DNA of 42,861 nt from Glycomyces sambucus. GTDB taxonomy: Bacteria; Actinomycetota; Actinomycetes; Mycobacteriales; Micromonosporaceae. Positions 33,955 through 41,821 of the stretch are shown here, piece by piece. Below the pieces are notes generated by a model. The model had not been told where the DNA came from and did no database searches. It saw only the letters and a program-made list of their open reading frames with translations. A program made the position numbers and the translations under genes. The stretch is from positions 1 to 42,861 of the forward strand of contig NZ_FNGF01000008.1 in NCBI RefSeq assembly GCF_900102815.1. Direction: 5' to 3'. The first letter of the stretch is position 1; each line of letters opens with the position of its first letter.

Positions 33955-34548
33955 TCACGTCCCTAAGGGGCGGTGCCGGGGGTCGTCGGCGGGCGTCGGG
34001 TGCAGGGGCGGCGGGCCGGTGACGGCGGCCTCGGGGCGCAGCTCGTAGTGCCAGGGCTCGTTGCCGTAGATCCGGCACAGGCCGTAGGCGGCGCCGCGGG
34101 CGTCGAGCCACGCCTGGGCGGCGGCGGGGCCGAGGTCGACGGCCGCGCCGTTGACGTGCGGGGACGTCTCGGGGGTGGAGACCCAGCGGGCGGCGGCCTC
34201 CTCGGAGCCGTACCGGGCGACGGCCTCGCGGCGGAGCCGGCGCTGGTAGTCGGGGGTGCGCCAGCCGCTGTTGACGGTGAACGCGACCCTGTCAGCGGCG
34301 GCGTCGGCCGCCGCCCGGCGGAGGGCGTCGAGCAGGGCCGGATCGAGGTTGGCGACGCCGGGCACGTCGTCGTCGAAGACGCTGGTGCCGTACGGGATCG
34401 CGCCGTCCTCGATACCGAGGCCGCCGCGGTCGCGGATGCGCAGGAGGCGGTAGCCGAGGGCCTTCGCGAGCGGGGAGAGGACGGGGAGGATCGCGGCGGC
34501 GGCCCGCCTGCGAAGGCGGGTGCGCGGCGGCGCGTCGGTTCGGGTCAT
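33955..34548 (-). CDS. vanY: VanY-type D,D-carboxypeptidase (M15)
   Basis: The 197-aa product removes terminal D-Ala from peptidoglycan pentapeptide precursors. An N-terminal hydrophobic segment (about residues 13-30) suggests a membrane anchor. The zinc site of the VanY/M15B family is present: SPHVNGAAVDLGP supplies His and Asp, and NEPWHYEL supplies the catalytic Glu-region and third ligand. The ATG at 34548 is divergent from vanR and lies 34 bp below a VanR-like box, so it is probably co-regulated with the resistance operon. Confidence 0.9.
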   Translation of the reverse strand: MTRTDAPPRTRLRRRAAAAILPVLSPLAKALGYRLLRIRDRGGLGIEDGAIPYGTSVFDDDVPGVANLDPALLDALRRAAADAAADRVAFTVNSGWRTPDYQRRLRREAVARYGSEEAAARWVSTPETSPHVNGAAVDLGPAAAQAWLDARGAAYGLCRIYGNEPWHYELRPEAAVTGPPPLHPTPADDPRHRPLGT

Positions 34549-34581
34549 GGCTCCAGTGAAGGAGGAGCGCTGTTGTGGGCC

Positions 34582-34612
34582 CGTATGCGGATTTCGATAT
34601 GCGGGCGATATG
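34582..34612 (-). promoter_or_regulatory. VanR operator-like box upstream of vanY
   Basis: A 31-bp element begins CGTATGCGG and ends GCGGGCGATATG. It holds TATGCGG half-sites repeated 14 bp apart. It is repeated with few changes upstream of vanH and, inverted, upstream of murF. Its end is 34 bp from the vanY start, nearly the same distance as in the vanH promoter. Read on the minus strand, a CACAAC-like -10 lies between it and the start. Confidence 0.8.
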
Positions 34613-34635
34613 CCCGGACTCGTAGCATTGGGGCC

Positions 34636-35313
34636 ATGCGTGTACTGGTCGTCGAGGACGAGCCCTTCATGGCGGAGGCCATCCGGGACGGGCTCCGGTT
34701 GGAGGCCATCGCCGCCGACGTGGCCGGCGACGGCGACACCGCCCTGGAGCTGCTGAGCGTCAACGCCTACGACATCGCGGTGCTCGACCGCGACATCCCC
34801 GGGCCGAGCGGCGACGAGGTCGCCGAGAGCATCGTGGCCTCCGGCAGCGGCATCCCGATCCTGATGCTGACGGCCGCGGACCGGCTCGACGACAAGGCGA
34901 GCGGGTTCGGGATCGGCGCCGACGACTACCTGACGAAGCCGTTCGAGCTGCGCGAGCTGGTGCTCCGGCTGCGGGCGCTCGACCGCAGGCGGGCGCACAG
35001 CCGGCCGCCGGTGCGGGAGATCGCGGGGCTGCGGCTCGACCCGTTCCGGCGGGAGGTGTTCCGGGACGGCAGGTACGTCGCGTTGACGCGCAAGCAGTTC
35101 GCGGTCCTGGAGGTGCTGGTCGCGGCCGAGGGCGGGGTGGTCTCGGCGGAGGACCTGCTGGAGCGGGCGTGGGACGAGCACGCCGACCCGTTCACCAACG
35201 CCGTCCGGATCACGGTCTCGGCGCTGCGCAAGCGGCTCGGCGAGCCGTGGCTCATCGCCACGGTGCCGGGCGTGGGCTACCGGATCGAGAGCGGCGGCGC
35301 GGACCTTGCCTAG
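34636..35313 (+). CDS. vanR: VanR response regulator
   Basis: The 225-aa OmpR/PhoB-type regulator has the receiver domain (Asp8-Glu-Asp region MRVLVVEDEP, phospho-acceptor Asp51 in AVLDRDIPG, Lys in YLTKPFEL) and a C-terminal winged helix (EIAGLRLDPFRREVF to VGYRIE). It should activate the van operons on phosphorylation by VanS. The gene is divergent from vanY. A TAGCAT-like -10 at 34622-34627 suggests a very short leader. The stop is overlapped by the vanS start. Confidence 0.92.
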   Translation: MRVLVVEDEPFMAEAIRDGLRLEAIAADVAGDGDTALELLSVNAYDIAVLDRDIPGPSGDEVAESIVASGSGIPILMLTAADRLDDKASGFGIGADDYLTKPFELRELVLRLRALDRRRAHSRPPVREIAGLRLDPFRREVFRDGRYVALTRKQFAVLEVLVAAEGGVVSAEDLLERAWDEHADPFTNAVRITVSALRKRLGEPWLIATVPGVGYRIESGGADLA

Positions 35314-36418
35314 GGCCGAGGGGATGAGCGTCCGGCTCAAGCTGACGCTGAGCTACACGGGGTTCCTGCTGGTCGCCGGGCTGCTGCTGCTCGGGGTCGT
35401 GTGGATGTTCCTGCTCAGGTACGTTCCGGCCGAGGCGGTCTCGGTGCGCGGTGAGCTGCACGACGGGATGCGCGGGCCGGGGCTGTTCATCCCGGGCCGG
35501 TACGACCTGTGGCGGGCGTTCGCGCCGAAGGCGGCCGTGCTCGCGGTGTTCCTGCTGGTACTGGGCCTGGTCGGCGGGTGGTTCCTCGCGGGCCGGATGC
35601 TCGCGCCGGTCGCACGGATCACCGAGGCGACGCGGATGGCCGCCGACGGGTCGCTCTCGCACCGCGTCAACCTGCCGGGGCGCCGCGACGAGTACCGGGA
35701 GCTGGCCGACGCGTTCGACACCATGCTCGCGCGGCTCGAAGCGCACGTCGCCGAGCAGCAGCGGTTCGCCGCCAACGCCTCGCACGAGCTGCGGACGCCG
35801 CTGGCGATCACGCAGACGATGCTGGAGGTGGCGCGGAACGACCCCGGGCAGGAGGTCGGGGAGCTGGTCGAGCGGCTCTCCATCATGAACACGCGGGCGA
35901 TCGACCTCACCGAGGCGCTGCTGCTGCTCAGCCGCGCCGACCGGCGGTCGTTCACGCGCGACCCGGTCGACCTGTCGCTGGTCGCGGAGGAGGCCGCCGA
36001 GACGCTGCTGCCGCTCGCGGAGGCGCGCGGGACCGCGGTGCGGACCTCGGGGGACGTGGCGCCGGTCGTCGGCTCGCACGCACTGCTGCTCCAGATGGCG
36101 GTGAACCTGATGCACAACGCGATCGTCCACAACCTGCCCGACGACGGGACCGTGGAGGTTTCCACCGCCGTCGGGCCGCAGTCGGTGCGGTTCAGCGTGG
36201 AGAACACCGGTCCGGTGCTCGCGCCGCACCTGGTCGCGACGCTCACCGAGCCGTTCCAGCGCGGGACGCGGCGGGTGCGCTCCGACCACGCGGGGGTGGG
36301 CCTCGGGCTCGCGATCGTGCAGAGCATCGTCCTCGCGCACGACGGCACGCTGGCGCTGGAGGCGCGGGAGGGCGGGGGCCTGCGGGTCACCGTCGAGCTG
36401 CCCCGGCAGGACCACTGA
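35306..36418 (+). CDS. vanS: VanS sensor histidine kinase
   Basis: This 370-aa kinase has two membrane helices (about 14-38 and 74-97) with a short external loop of about 35 residues (RYVPAEAVSVRGELHDG). A HAMP linker, the H-box with phospho-His160 (ANASHELRTPLAITQ) and an intact HATPase (NAIVHNLPDDG, then GVGLGLAIVQSI) follow. It is of the actinomycete glycopeptide-sensing type. A TTG at 35306 overlapping the vanR stop gives the length used; an ATG at 35324 is the alternative. The 3' end overlaps the convergent acetyltransferase gene by 32 bp. Confidence 0.92.
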   Translation: MPRAEGMSVRLKLTLSYTGFLLVAGLLLLGVVWMFLLRYVPAEAVSVRGELHDGMRGPGLFIPGRYDLWRAFAPKAAVLAVFLLVLGLVGGWFLAGRMLAPVARITEATRMAADGSLSHRVNLPGRRDEYRELADAFDTMLARLEAHVAEQQRFAANASHELRTPLAITQTMLEVARNDPGQEVGELVERLSIMNTRAIDLTEALLLLSRADRRSFTRDPVDLSLVAEEAAETLLPLAEARGTAVRTSGDVAPVVGSHALLLQMAVNLMHNAIVHNLPDDGTVEVSTAVGPQSVRFSVENTGPVLAPHLVATLTEPFQRGTRRVRSDHAGVGLGLAIVQSIVLAHDGTLALEAREGGGLRVTVELPRQDH

Positions 36419-36872
36419 GGCCGGGAGTGCCGGGTCCGGGGGCGTCGAGATCGCGCAGGAACCGCGACGACCGTCCGTTCTGGACGGTGTACCCGCGGGC
36501 CTCGTAGAACGCGTGGGCGTCCGCCCGCCGGTCGTTGCTCGTGACCTCCATGCGCTCGCAGCCGCGAGCGGCCGCGAACGACTCGGCGGCGGCCACGAGC
36601 CTCGCGCCGACGCCTTGGCCGCGTGCGGTCTCGGCCACGACCAGGGCGACGATCCGGCCCCAGGCGCCGGGCCGCTCGAAGTACGGGCAGACGTGGACCG
36701 CGATCACGCCGAGGACCCCGTCCTCCGACTCGGGGGCGAACGCCGCGCTGGACGGGTCCGCGTGCCACGCTTCGAGTCTCGCCGCGACGCCCTCGTGCTG
36801 CGGGTAGCCGAGCTGGCCGAGGAGGACCGCCACGGCGTCGGCGTCCGCGGTGCGCACCGGTCTGATCAGCAC
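36387..36872 (-). CDS. GNAT-family N-acetyltransferase
   Basis: The 161-aa protein has the GNAT fold: MLIRPVRTADADAVAVLLGQLGYP at the N-terminus and acetyl-CoA-binding motif A in VAETARGQGVGARLVAAA, then FYEARGYT. A GTG start at 36872 overlaps the vanX stop by 7 bp, so it is the last cistron of vanHAX. The acetyl acceptor is unknown; the position suggests a link to peptidoglycan or glycopeptide chemistry. Confidence 0.86.
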   Translation of the reverse strand: MLIRPVRTADADAVAVLLGQLGYPQHEGVAARLEAWHADPSSAAFAPESEDGVLGVIAVHVCPYFERPGAWGRIVALVVAETARGQGVGARLVAAAESFAAARGCERMEVTSNDRRADAHAFYEARGYTVQNGRSSRFLRDLDAPGPGTPGLSGPAGAARR

Positions 36873-37513
36873 AATCCCTCCTCAGTGGACCTTGACGGAT
36901 CTGCCTCGGCAACGGGGAAGTCGAAGTACGTGTCCGGGTACGGCTCGTCTTCGAGCGTGTAGTGCCACCACTCCCACGGGTAGGCGCGGAACCCGCAGTC
37001 CTCCATGAGGGTCCGCAGGAGCCGGCGGTTGGCCGCGGCGACGGCCGGGACGCCCGCGGCGCCGTGGTGGGAGACGGGGTCCATGAGGTCGTAGCCGCCG
37101 CCCATCTCCGCGAGCGCGCCGGTGTCGAGGTGCGCGAGCGTGAGGTCGACGGTGCCGCCGCGGCTGTGGCCGGAGTTCGCGGCGATGTAGCCGAGTTCGA
37201 CCATCGCGGACCGGTCGATGTTCGGGTAGTGGCGGGCCTTCGTCAGGCCGTCCTCGGGGAGCGCGGTCCAGGCGAGGAAGCGGTCGACGGCGCGCTGCGG
37301 GCGGTAGGCGTCCCACAGGTGCAGGCCGAAGCCGAGGGCGCGGGCCTTCTCCTGGGCGGCCTCGAGCGCGGTGCACAGGGCGCGGGTGCCGGCGACGCGG
37401 GCGGCCAGGTAGCCGTCGACGGGGGCGCCGGTGAAGTTGTCGGCGGTGGCGTACTTGGCGTCCCAGGTCACGCCCGGCACGTGGTCGTCAATGAACACGA
37501 AGTCGTCGTTCAA
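36866..37513 (-). CDS. vanX: D-Ala-D-Ala dipeptidase VanX
   Basis: The 215-aa zinc dipeptidase removes D-Ala-D-Ala so that only D-Ala-D-Lac enters precursors. The start is TTG at 37513, overlapping the vanA stop (TTGA). Key elements are LWDAYRPQRAVDRF, the ligand motif SGHSRGGTVDLT (His and Asp), and EWWHYTL with the catalytic Glu and third His. All residues expected for VanX over VanY are there. The length is slightly above enterococcal VanX (202 aa). Confidence 0.94.
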   Translation of the reverse strand: MNDDFVFIDDHVPGVTWDAKYATADNFTGAPVDGYLAARVAGTRALCTALEAAQEKARALGFGLHLWDAYRPQRAVDRFLAWTALPEDGLTKARHYPNIDRSAMVELGYIAANSGHSRGGTVDLTLAHLDTGALAEMGGGYDLMDPVSHHGAAGVPAVAAANRRLLRTLMEDCGFRAYPWEWWHYTLEDEPYPDTYFDFPVAEADPSRSTEEGLC

Positions 37514-38547
37514 CGGTCCTTCCCCAGGGCGAGCGAGATCATCCGGTCGAGCACGTCGGCGAGCGGGAGTCCCGCGGCCGCCATCATTCTCGGGTAGCGA
37601 CTGTACGACGTCATGCCGGGCATCGTGTTGACCTCGTTGAGGACCGCGCGGCCGTCGTCGGTGAGGAACATGTCGACGCGGGCGAGGCCGCCACAGCCGA
37701 GCGCCCGGTAGACGGCTTTCGCGGTGTCCCGGACGAGGTCGCGGGCGGCGTCGGGGATGTCGGCGGGGACGATCGGGGTCGAGTTCTCGGAGCCGGTCTC
37801 GGGGGCGTCCTCCTGGTGAATGCGGAAGAAGCCGTGGGAGAGGGCGATCCGGTCGCACTCGCCGGTGACCAGGTCGGCGCCGTCGCCGAGGACGGCGCAG
37901 CCGATCTCGCTGCCGTGCACGGCCTCCTCGATGAGGACCTTCGCGTCGTAGCGGCGGGCGGTCGCGACGGCCTCGGCGAGCTCGTCCTCCGCGTGGACTT
38001 TGGTGACGCCGAAGGAGGATCCGGAGCGGGCGGGCTTCACGAAGACCGGGTAGGGGAGGGCGCCGGGGTCGACGTCGCCTTCGCCGCGGACGGTCCAGAA
38101 CCGCGGCGTCGCGATCCCGGCGGCCCTGGCGACGGTGTACGCGAGGGACTTGTCCATGCAGAGCGCGGAACTCTGGATGTCACAGCCCGCGTAGGGGATG
38201 CCGGAGAGTTCGAGGAGGCCCTGAATCGCGCCGTCCTCGCCGTGCCTGCCGTGCAGGACGGGCAGGACCGCGTCGATGCGGACCGACTCGTACTTGCCGT
38301 CGTCGAGGACGAGCAGGCCGGGGGCGGCGCGGTCGGGGGAGAGCACGGCGGGCCGGTGGTCGCCGTCCTCCCAGCCGGGCGCGGGGGCGTCGCAGAGGCG
38401 CCAGGCGCCGGCCTTCGTGATGCCGATGTAGCAGGGGCGGTACCGGTCCGGGTCGAGGTGGGCGGCGACCTCTCGCGCGGACTTGACGGAGACCGGGTGC
38501 TCCTCGGAGGTCCCTCCGAAGAGGACGGCGATGTGCAGCTTATCCAT
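37510..38547 (-). CDS. vanA: D-alanine-D-lactate ligase VanA-type
   Basis: The 345-aa ATP-grasp enzyme starts MDKLHIAVLFGGTSEEHPVS. The omega-loop FRIHQEDAPETGSENSTPIV resembles depsipeptide ligases of glycopeptide-resistant actinomycetes and enterococci rather than cellular Ddl. RVDMFLTDDGRAVLNEVNTMPG and SRYPRMMAAAG carry the metal and substrate contacts. The ATG at 38547 overlaps the vanH stop by 8 bp; a start at 38571 would add eight residues. Its product D-Ala-D-Lac lowers glycopeptide binding. Relation to producer or non-producer forms cannot be settled here. Confidence 0.93.
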   Translation of the reverse strand: MDKLHIAVLFGGTSEEHPVSVKSAREVAAHLDPDRYRPCYIGITKAGAWRLCDAPAPGWEDGDHRPAVLSPDRAAPGLLVLDDGKYESVRIDAVLPVLHGRHGEDGAIQGLLELSGIPYAGCDIQSSALCMDKSLAYTVARAAGIATPRFWTVRGEGDVDPGALPYPVFVKPARSGSSFGVTKVHAEDELAEAVATARRYDAKVLIEEAVHGSEIGCAVLGDGADLVTGECDRIALSHGFFRIHQEDAPETGSENSTPIVPADIPDAARDLVRDTAKAVYRALGCGGLARVDMFLTDDGRAVLNEVNTMPGMTSYSRYPRMMAAAGLPLADVLDRMISLALGKDR

Positions 38548-39529
38548 GGCGGTTCCCGCTTTCGAATCCAAGGCAGTTGGCGATCGACTGCTCGACGGTG
38601 TCGCGCAGCGCGTGGTCGGTGTAGTAGGCGGTGTGGGGGCTGATGATGACGTTCGGGAGCTCCTGGAGGCGCAGGAGCGGCTTGCTCCCGACCGGGTCGC
38701 CGCGGCGGTCGGCGTAGAACACGCCCTCCTCGCCCTCGACCACGTCGAGGGCCGCGCCGCCGAGCCGGCCGCCTTCGAGGGCCCGGACCAGGGCCTCGGT
38801 GTCGAGGAGCGGGCCGCGGCCGGTGTTGACGACGACCGCGCCGGGCTTCATGCGCTCGATGCGGTGGCGGTCGAGGAGGTGGTGGGTGCCGGCGTTGAGC
38901 GGGGTGTGGAGGGTGACGATGTCGCTGCGGCGCAACAGGTCGTCGAGGGCGACGTACTCGGCGTCGGTCTTGGGCCGGTTGTCGTGGGCGAGGACGCGGC
39001 AACCGAAACCGCGGAGCCGGTCGACGACCGCGGCGCCGATGCGGCCGGTGCCGACGACGCCGACGGTGAGGTCGCGCAGCTCGCGGCCGCGGGTCTCGTG
39101 GAGGCGGTAGTCGTGGACCTCGGCGCGCAGGACGACCGGTTTCGCGTGCCGGATCGCCATGAGCATGAGCATGATCGTGTAGTCGGCGACCGAGTCGGGC
39201 GAGTAGGCGACGTTGCCGACGGTGATGCCGACGCTCTCGGCGTACTTGACGTTGACGTGGTTGAAGCCGATGCTCCGCGTGGACACGTACCGGACCCCGG
39301 CGCGGCGCAGCGCGAGGAGCGTCGCGCTGGTGACCCGGGTCTTGTGGCCGATGCTGATGCACCGGTTGCCTTGCGCCAGTTCGATGTTCGCTTCGGAGAC
39401 GGGCGCCGCGGCGATGGTCGGCACGGCGCCGAGGCGGGGCGCGAGTTCTCGGAAGAGCTCGGCCTCGTCCGCCCCGCACCCGTACACCGTGATGCCGGTC
39501 GGCGGGCCGCCCGGTTCGCTGTCAGTCAT
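38540..39529 (-). CDS. vanH: D-lactate dehydrogenase VanH
   Basis: The 329-aa 2-hydroxyacid dehydrogenase reduces pyruvate to D-lactate for the ligase. The NAD motif VGVVGTGRIGAAVVDRLRGFG is intact, as are the catalytic Arg (NTGRGPLLDTEAL), Glu and His (ISPHTAYYTD). TRSIGFNHVNV is typical of VanH. It is the first gene of vanHAX and is preceded by the VanR-like box and a conserved short leader shared with vanY (CTTCACTGGRGC). Confidence 0.94.
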   Translation of the reverse strand: MTDSEPGGPPTGITVYGCGADEAELFRELAPRLGAVPTIAAAPVSEANIELAQGNRCISIGHKTRVTSATLLALRRAGVRYVSTRSIGFNHVNVKYAESVGITVGNVAYSPDSVADYTIMLMLMAIRHAKPVVLRAEVHDYRLHETRGRELRDLTVGVVGTGRIGAAVVDRLRGFGCRVLAHDNRPKTDAEYVALDDLLRRSDIVTLHTPLNAGTHHLLDRHRIERMKPGAVVVNTGRGPLLDTEALVRALEGGRLGGAALDVVEGEEGVFYADRRGDPVGSKPLLRLQELPNVIISPHTAYYTDHALRDTVEQSIANCLGFESGNRHG

Positions 39530-39563
39530 GCGCCCCAGTGAAGGCGCCGCGGTGTTGTGAGGG

Positions 39564-39594
39564 CGTATGGGCTTTTCGATATGCGGGCGATAGG
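39564..39594 (-). promoter_or_regulatory. VanR operator-like box upstream of vanH
   Basis: This 31-bp element (starts CGTATGGGC, contains TTTCGATATGCGGGCGATA) matches the vanY box in 26 of 31 positions. The spacing to the start codon (about 35 bp) and the leader sequence are also nearly the same. Confidence 0.8.
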
Positions 39595-39701
39595 TCGCGC
39601 GGCTCGACGCCGGGTCCGGCTGCGAGCCGGATCGGGCCGGGGCTCGGCGGAGTGGTCAGACCGTGGTCGGACCCCGGTCAAGCCACGGGCCCGGCCGGGA
39701 C

Positions 39702-39745
39702 GGGTTCGGGTTCGGGTTCGGGTTCGGGTTCGGGTTCGGGTTCGG
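39702..39745. repeat. GGGTTC hexanucleotide tandem repeat
   Basis: Seven perfect copies of a 6-bp unit sit between the outward-facing vanH and murF promoters. If read in frame they would give FGFGFG, but no start or ribosome site supports translation. Confidence 0.95.
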
Positions 39746-39758
39746 CAGCGACCGTGAA

Positions 39759-39789
39759 CATATCGCCCGCGTATGGGGATCCGCATACG
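39759..39789 (+). promoter_or_regulatory. VanR operator-like box upstream of murF (inverted)
   Basis: The reverse complement of this 31-bp stretch matches the vanY box in 27 of 31 positions (CGTATGCGGAT, then GCGGGCGATATG). It therefore faces the murF direction, as the others face their genes. It lies 74 bp before the murF start. A TCGCAAC -10-like element follows. Confidence 0.78.
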
Positions 39790-39863
39790 CTCTCGCAACC
39801 AGGCGCGGTCTGGACTGGCCGCATGATGTTCCACAGAGCCGGCGGGCGTTCCGGGGTCCGCCG

Positions 39864-41237
39864 ATGATCCCGATGAGTCTGGACGAGATCGCCGCGATCA
39901 CCGGCGGCACGGTCAACACCAGCGGCCCGGCGAAGGCCGACGGCACAATTCGCGTGACCGCTCCGGCCGTGCTCGACGGCCGCGAGTCCGCGCCGGGCGG
40001 CCTGTTCGTCGCCTTCAAGGGCGAGCGGGTCGACGGCCACGACTACGCAGAGCAGGCCGGGCGCGCGGGCGCGGTGGCGGTGCTCGGCTCGCGGGCGACC
40101 GCGTTGCCAACTGTGGTCACGGCCGATGCGCAGGCCGCGTTGCAGGCGCTCGCGGCGGAGGTGGTCGCGCGGCTGCGCGGCGGGCTCACCGCGGTCGCCG
40201 TGACCGGCTCGCAGGGGAAGACGAGCACGAAGGACCTGCTCGGAGCGGTCCTGTCGAGCGCTGGCCCGACCGTGGCGGCGATCGGGTCGGCCAACAACGA
40301 GCTCGGAGTACCCATCACCCTGCTCCGGGCCGACGCGGACACGCGGTTCCTCGCCCTTGAGATGGGCGCGAGGCGCATCGGCGACATCGCGGCGCTCACG
40401 GAACTGGTCGCGCCGGACGTGGCGGTGGTGCTCAATGTCGGCCAGGCCCATCTGACGTACTTCGGCTCGCGGGCGGGCATCGCGAAGGCAAAGGGGGAGT
40501 TGGTGAGGGGCCTGGCGCCGGGCGGGACGGCGGTCCTCAACGCCGACGACCCGGCGGTGTCCGCGATGCGCGCGCTCACGGACGGGCCGGTACTCACCTT
40601 CGGCACGGCGACAGAGGCCGACGTGCGGGTGGCTGACCTGGTGCTGGACCGCCTCGGACGCCCGACCTTCACGCTGCGGGCCCACGGGGCTTCGGCCCGA
40701 GTGGCGCTGCCGCTGGTCGGCGCCCACCAAGCGCACAACGCCTCGGCGGCTGCGGCGGCGGGCCTCGCGGTCGGGATCCCATTGGACACGAGCGCGGCAG
40801 CGCTCGCGGGGGCTTCGTTGTCGAAGTGGCGCATGGAGCTCTGCGAGCTGCCCGGTGGTGCGGTGCTCCTCAACGACTCCTACAACGCCAACCCCGACTC
40901 GGCCCGCGCCGCGTTGGACGCGCTGGCCGCAGTCGAGGGCGCGCGGCGCATCGCCGTCCTGGGCGGGATGCTCGAACTCGGCGAGGAAAGCGATCCCGAG
41001 CACCGGGCCATCGGGGAGTACGCGGCGGCCCGGGCCGACCTGGTCGTGGCGGTCGGCGAGGCCGCAGCGCCGGCGGCCGAGGGGGCGGGCGAGCGCGGCA
41101 TCGCGCTGGCGGACAACGGCGCGGCCATCGACTGGCTGCGGGGACGGATCACGGCGGGCGATGTCGTGCTCGTCAAGGCGTCGAGAGCGGACCGCCTCGA
41201 CGAGGTCGCCGATGCGCTGGGGCGACAGGGCGGGTGA
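39864..41237 (+). CDS. murF: MurF-type UDP-MurNAc-tripeptide ligase (van-linked paralogue)
   Basis: The 457-aa ATP-dependent ligase has [14 protein letters not shown] at the start, the P-loop GSQGKTST (residues 115-122), [29 protein letters not shown], and the MurF-specific [10 protein letters not shown] (about 337-346). It adds D-Ala-D-Ala to the UDP-MurNAc tripeptide. Placement under a VanR-like box indicates a second, inducible copy that prefers D-Ala-D-Lac, as known for murF paralogues beside van genes in actinomycetes. Whether the genome has another murF is outside this window. A strong terminator follows. Confidence 0.92.
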   Translation: MIPMSLDEIAAITGGTVNTSGPAKADGTIRVTAPAVLDGRESAPGGLFVAFKGERVDGHDYAEQAGRAGAVAVLGSRATALPTVVTADAQAALQALAAEVVARLRGGLTAVAVTGSQGKTSTKDLLGAVLSSAGPTVAAIGSANNELGVPITLLRADADTRFLALEMGARRIGDIAALTELVAPDVAVVLNVGQAHLTYFGSRAGIAKAKGELVRGLAPGGTAVLNADDPAVSAMRALTDGPVLTFGTATEADVRVADLVLDRLGRPTFTLRAHGASARVALPLVGAHQAHNASAAAAAGLAVGIPLDTSAAALAGASLSKWRMELCELPGGAVLLNDSYNANPDSARAALDALAAVEGARRIAVLGGMLELGEESDPEHRAIGEYAAARADLVVAVGEAAAPAAEGAGERGIALADNGAAIDWLRGRITAGDVVLVKASRADRLDEVADALGRQGG

Positions 41238-41275
41238 GCAGATCGCCGACTGCTGTCGGTGGTGTTGTTTATGGT

Positions 41276-41313
41276 GCGGGCGCATCGGCTGGGTGCCGAT
41301 GCGCCCGCGCTTT
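41276..41313 (+). terminator. Terminator after murF
   Basis: A perfect 14-bp stem (GCGGGCGCATCGGC and its complement at 41295-41308) with a TGGGT loop is followed by GCTTTCTT, ending the murF transcript 39 bp after its stop. Confidence 0.85.
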
Positions 41314-41336
41314 CTTCATCCACCTCGCGAGGTGTG

Positions 41337-41425
41337 TCTGGCAGGAGCCGCGCGGGAGTGCACTCCCGCGCGGTCTTCGGGGGCGGCCCCCGGGGAATCC
41401 CACATTCACCGCCAGTCCTGCCAGA
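41337..41425. other. Nested palindromes bounded by a 10-bp inverted repeat
   Basis: TCTGGCAGGA (41337-41346) and TCCTGCCAGA (41416-41425) enclose a perfect 26-bp palindrome (41348-41373, centre GTGCAC) and a CGGGGGC/GCCCCCG hairpin. The 89-bp unit would form a branched structure. It contains no gene. Confidence 0.65.
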
Positions 41426-41528
41426 CCGACTCCACCTCCCTCCTCCTCCAACCACCACCAGGAGAAAGGTGTTTTTGCTACCAACAATCACAGGTCGGGG
41501 CCCTGCTGTACAGGATTGATTTCCTGCC

Positions 41529-41537
41529 TGTGGATAA
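41529..41537 (-). other. Isolated DnaA-box consensus
   Basis: TGTGGATAA is the perfect complement of the DnaA consensus TTATCCACA. It lies in an AT-richer part of the 584-bp gene-free region 41238-41821. No cluster of further boxes is seen close by. Confidence 0.5.
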
Positions 41538-41715
41538 CTTCTGTCCGGGCTGGTGGGAAAGGTTTTGGGGTGGGTGGGCCTACTAAGGCGGGGAGGGTGG
41601 GGCGGTTCTATGGGTTGCTGCAGTTGCGGCGGGGGCGACTGGGCGGTGGGCGGTCGGGCTGTTGGGTGGTTGGCTGTCGGCCGCTGGGTGGTGGGCGGTC
41701 GGGCCGGGCCGATTG

Positions 41716-41764
41716 GCAGTGGGCGGGCCGCTGGGCAGTGGGCGGGCCGCTGGGCAGTGGGCGG
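41716..41764. repeat. 19-bp G-rich direct repeat
   Basis: GCAGTGGGCGGGCCGCTGG occurs twice in tandem with a partial third copy, within a longer G-rich stretch (41570-41765) of GGGCGGT-type motifs. It could form G-quadruplexes downstream of the GntR-TetR gene. Confidence 0.85.
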
Positions 41765-41821
41765 AATGATTGTTTGCCGGAGCGACCGGGTGGTTTTGGG
41801 GGCGAGATCGGTTCTTGTTGC

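Noticed and set aside
39663..39863. N-terminal FGFGFG extension of MurF
   Set aside because: It would translate the tandem repeat and the VanR-like box; the family start is at 39864.
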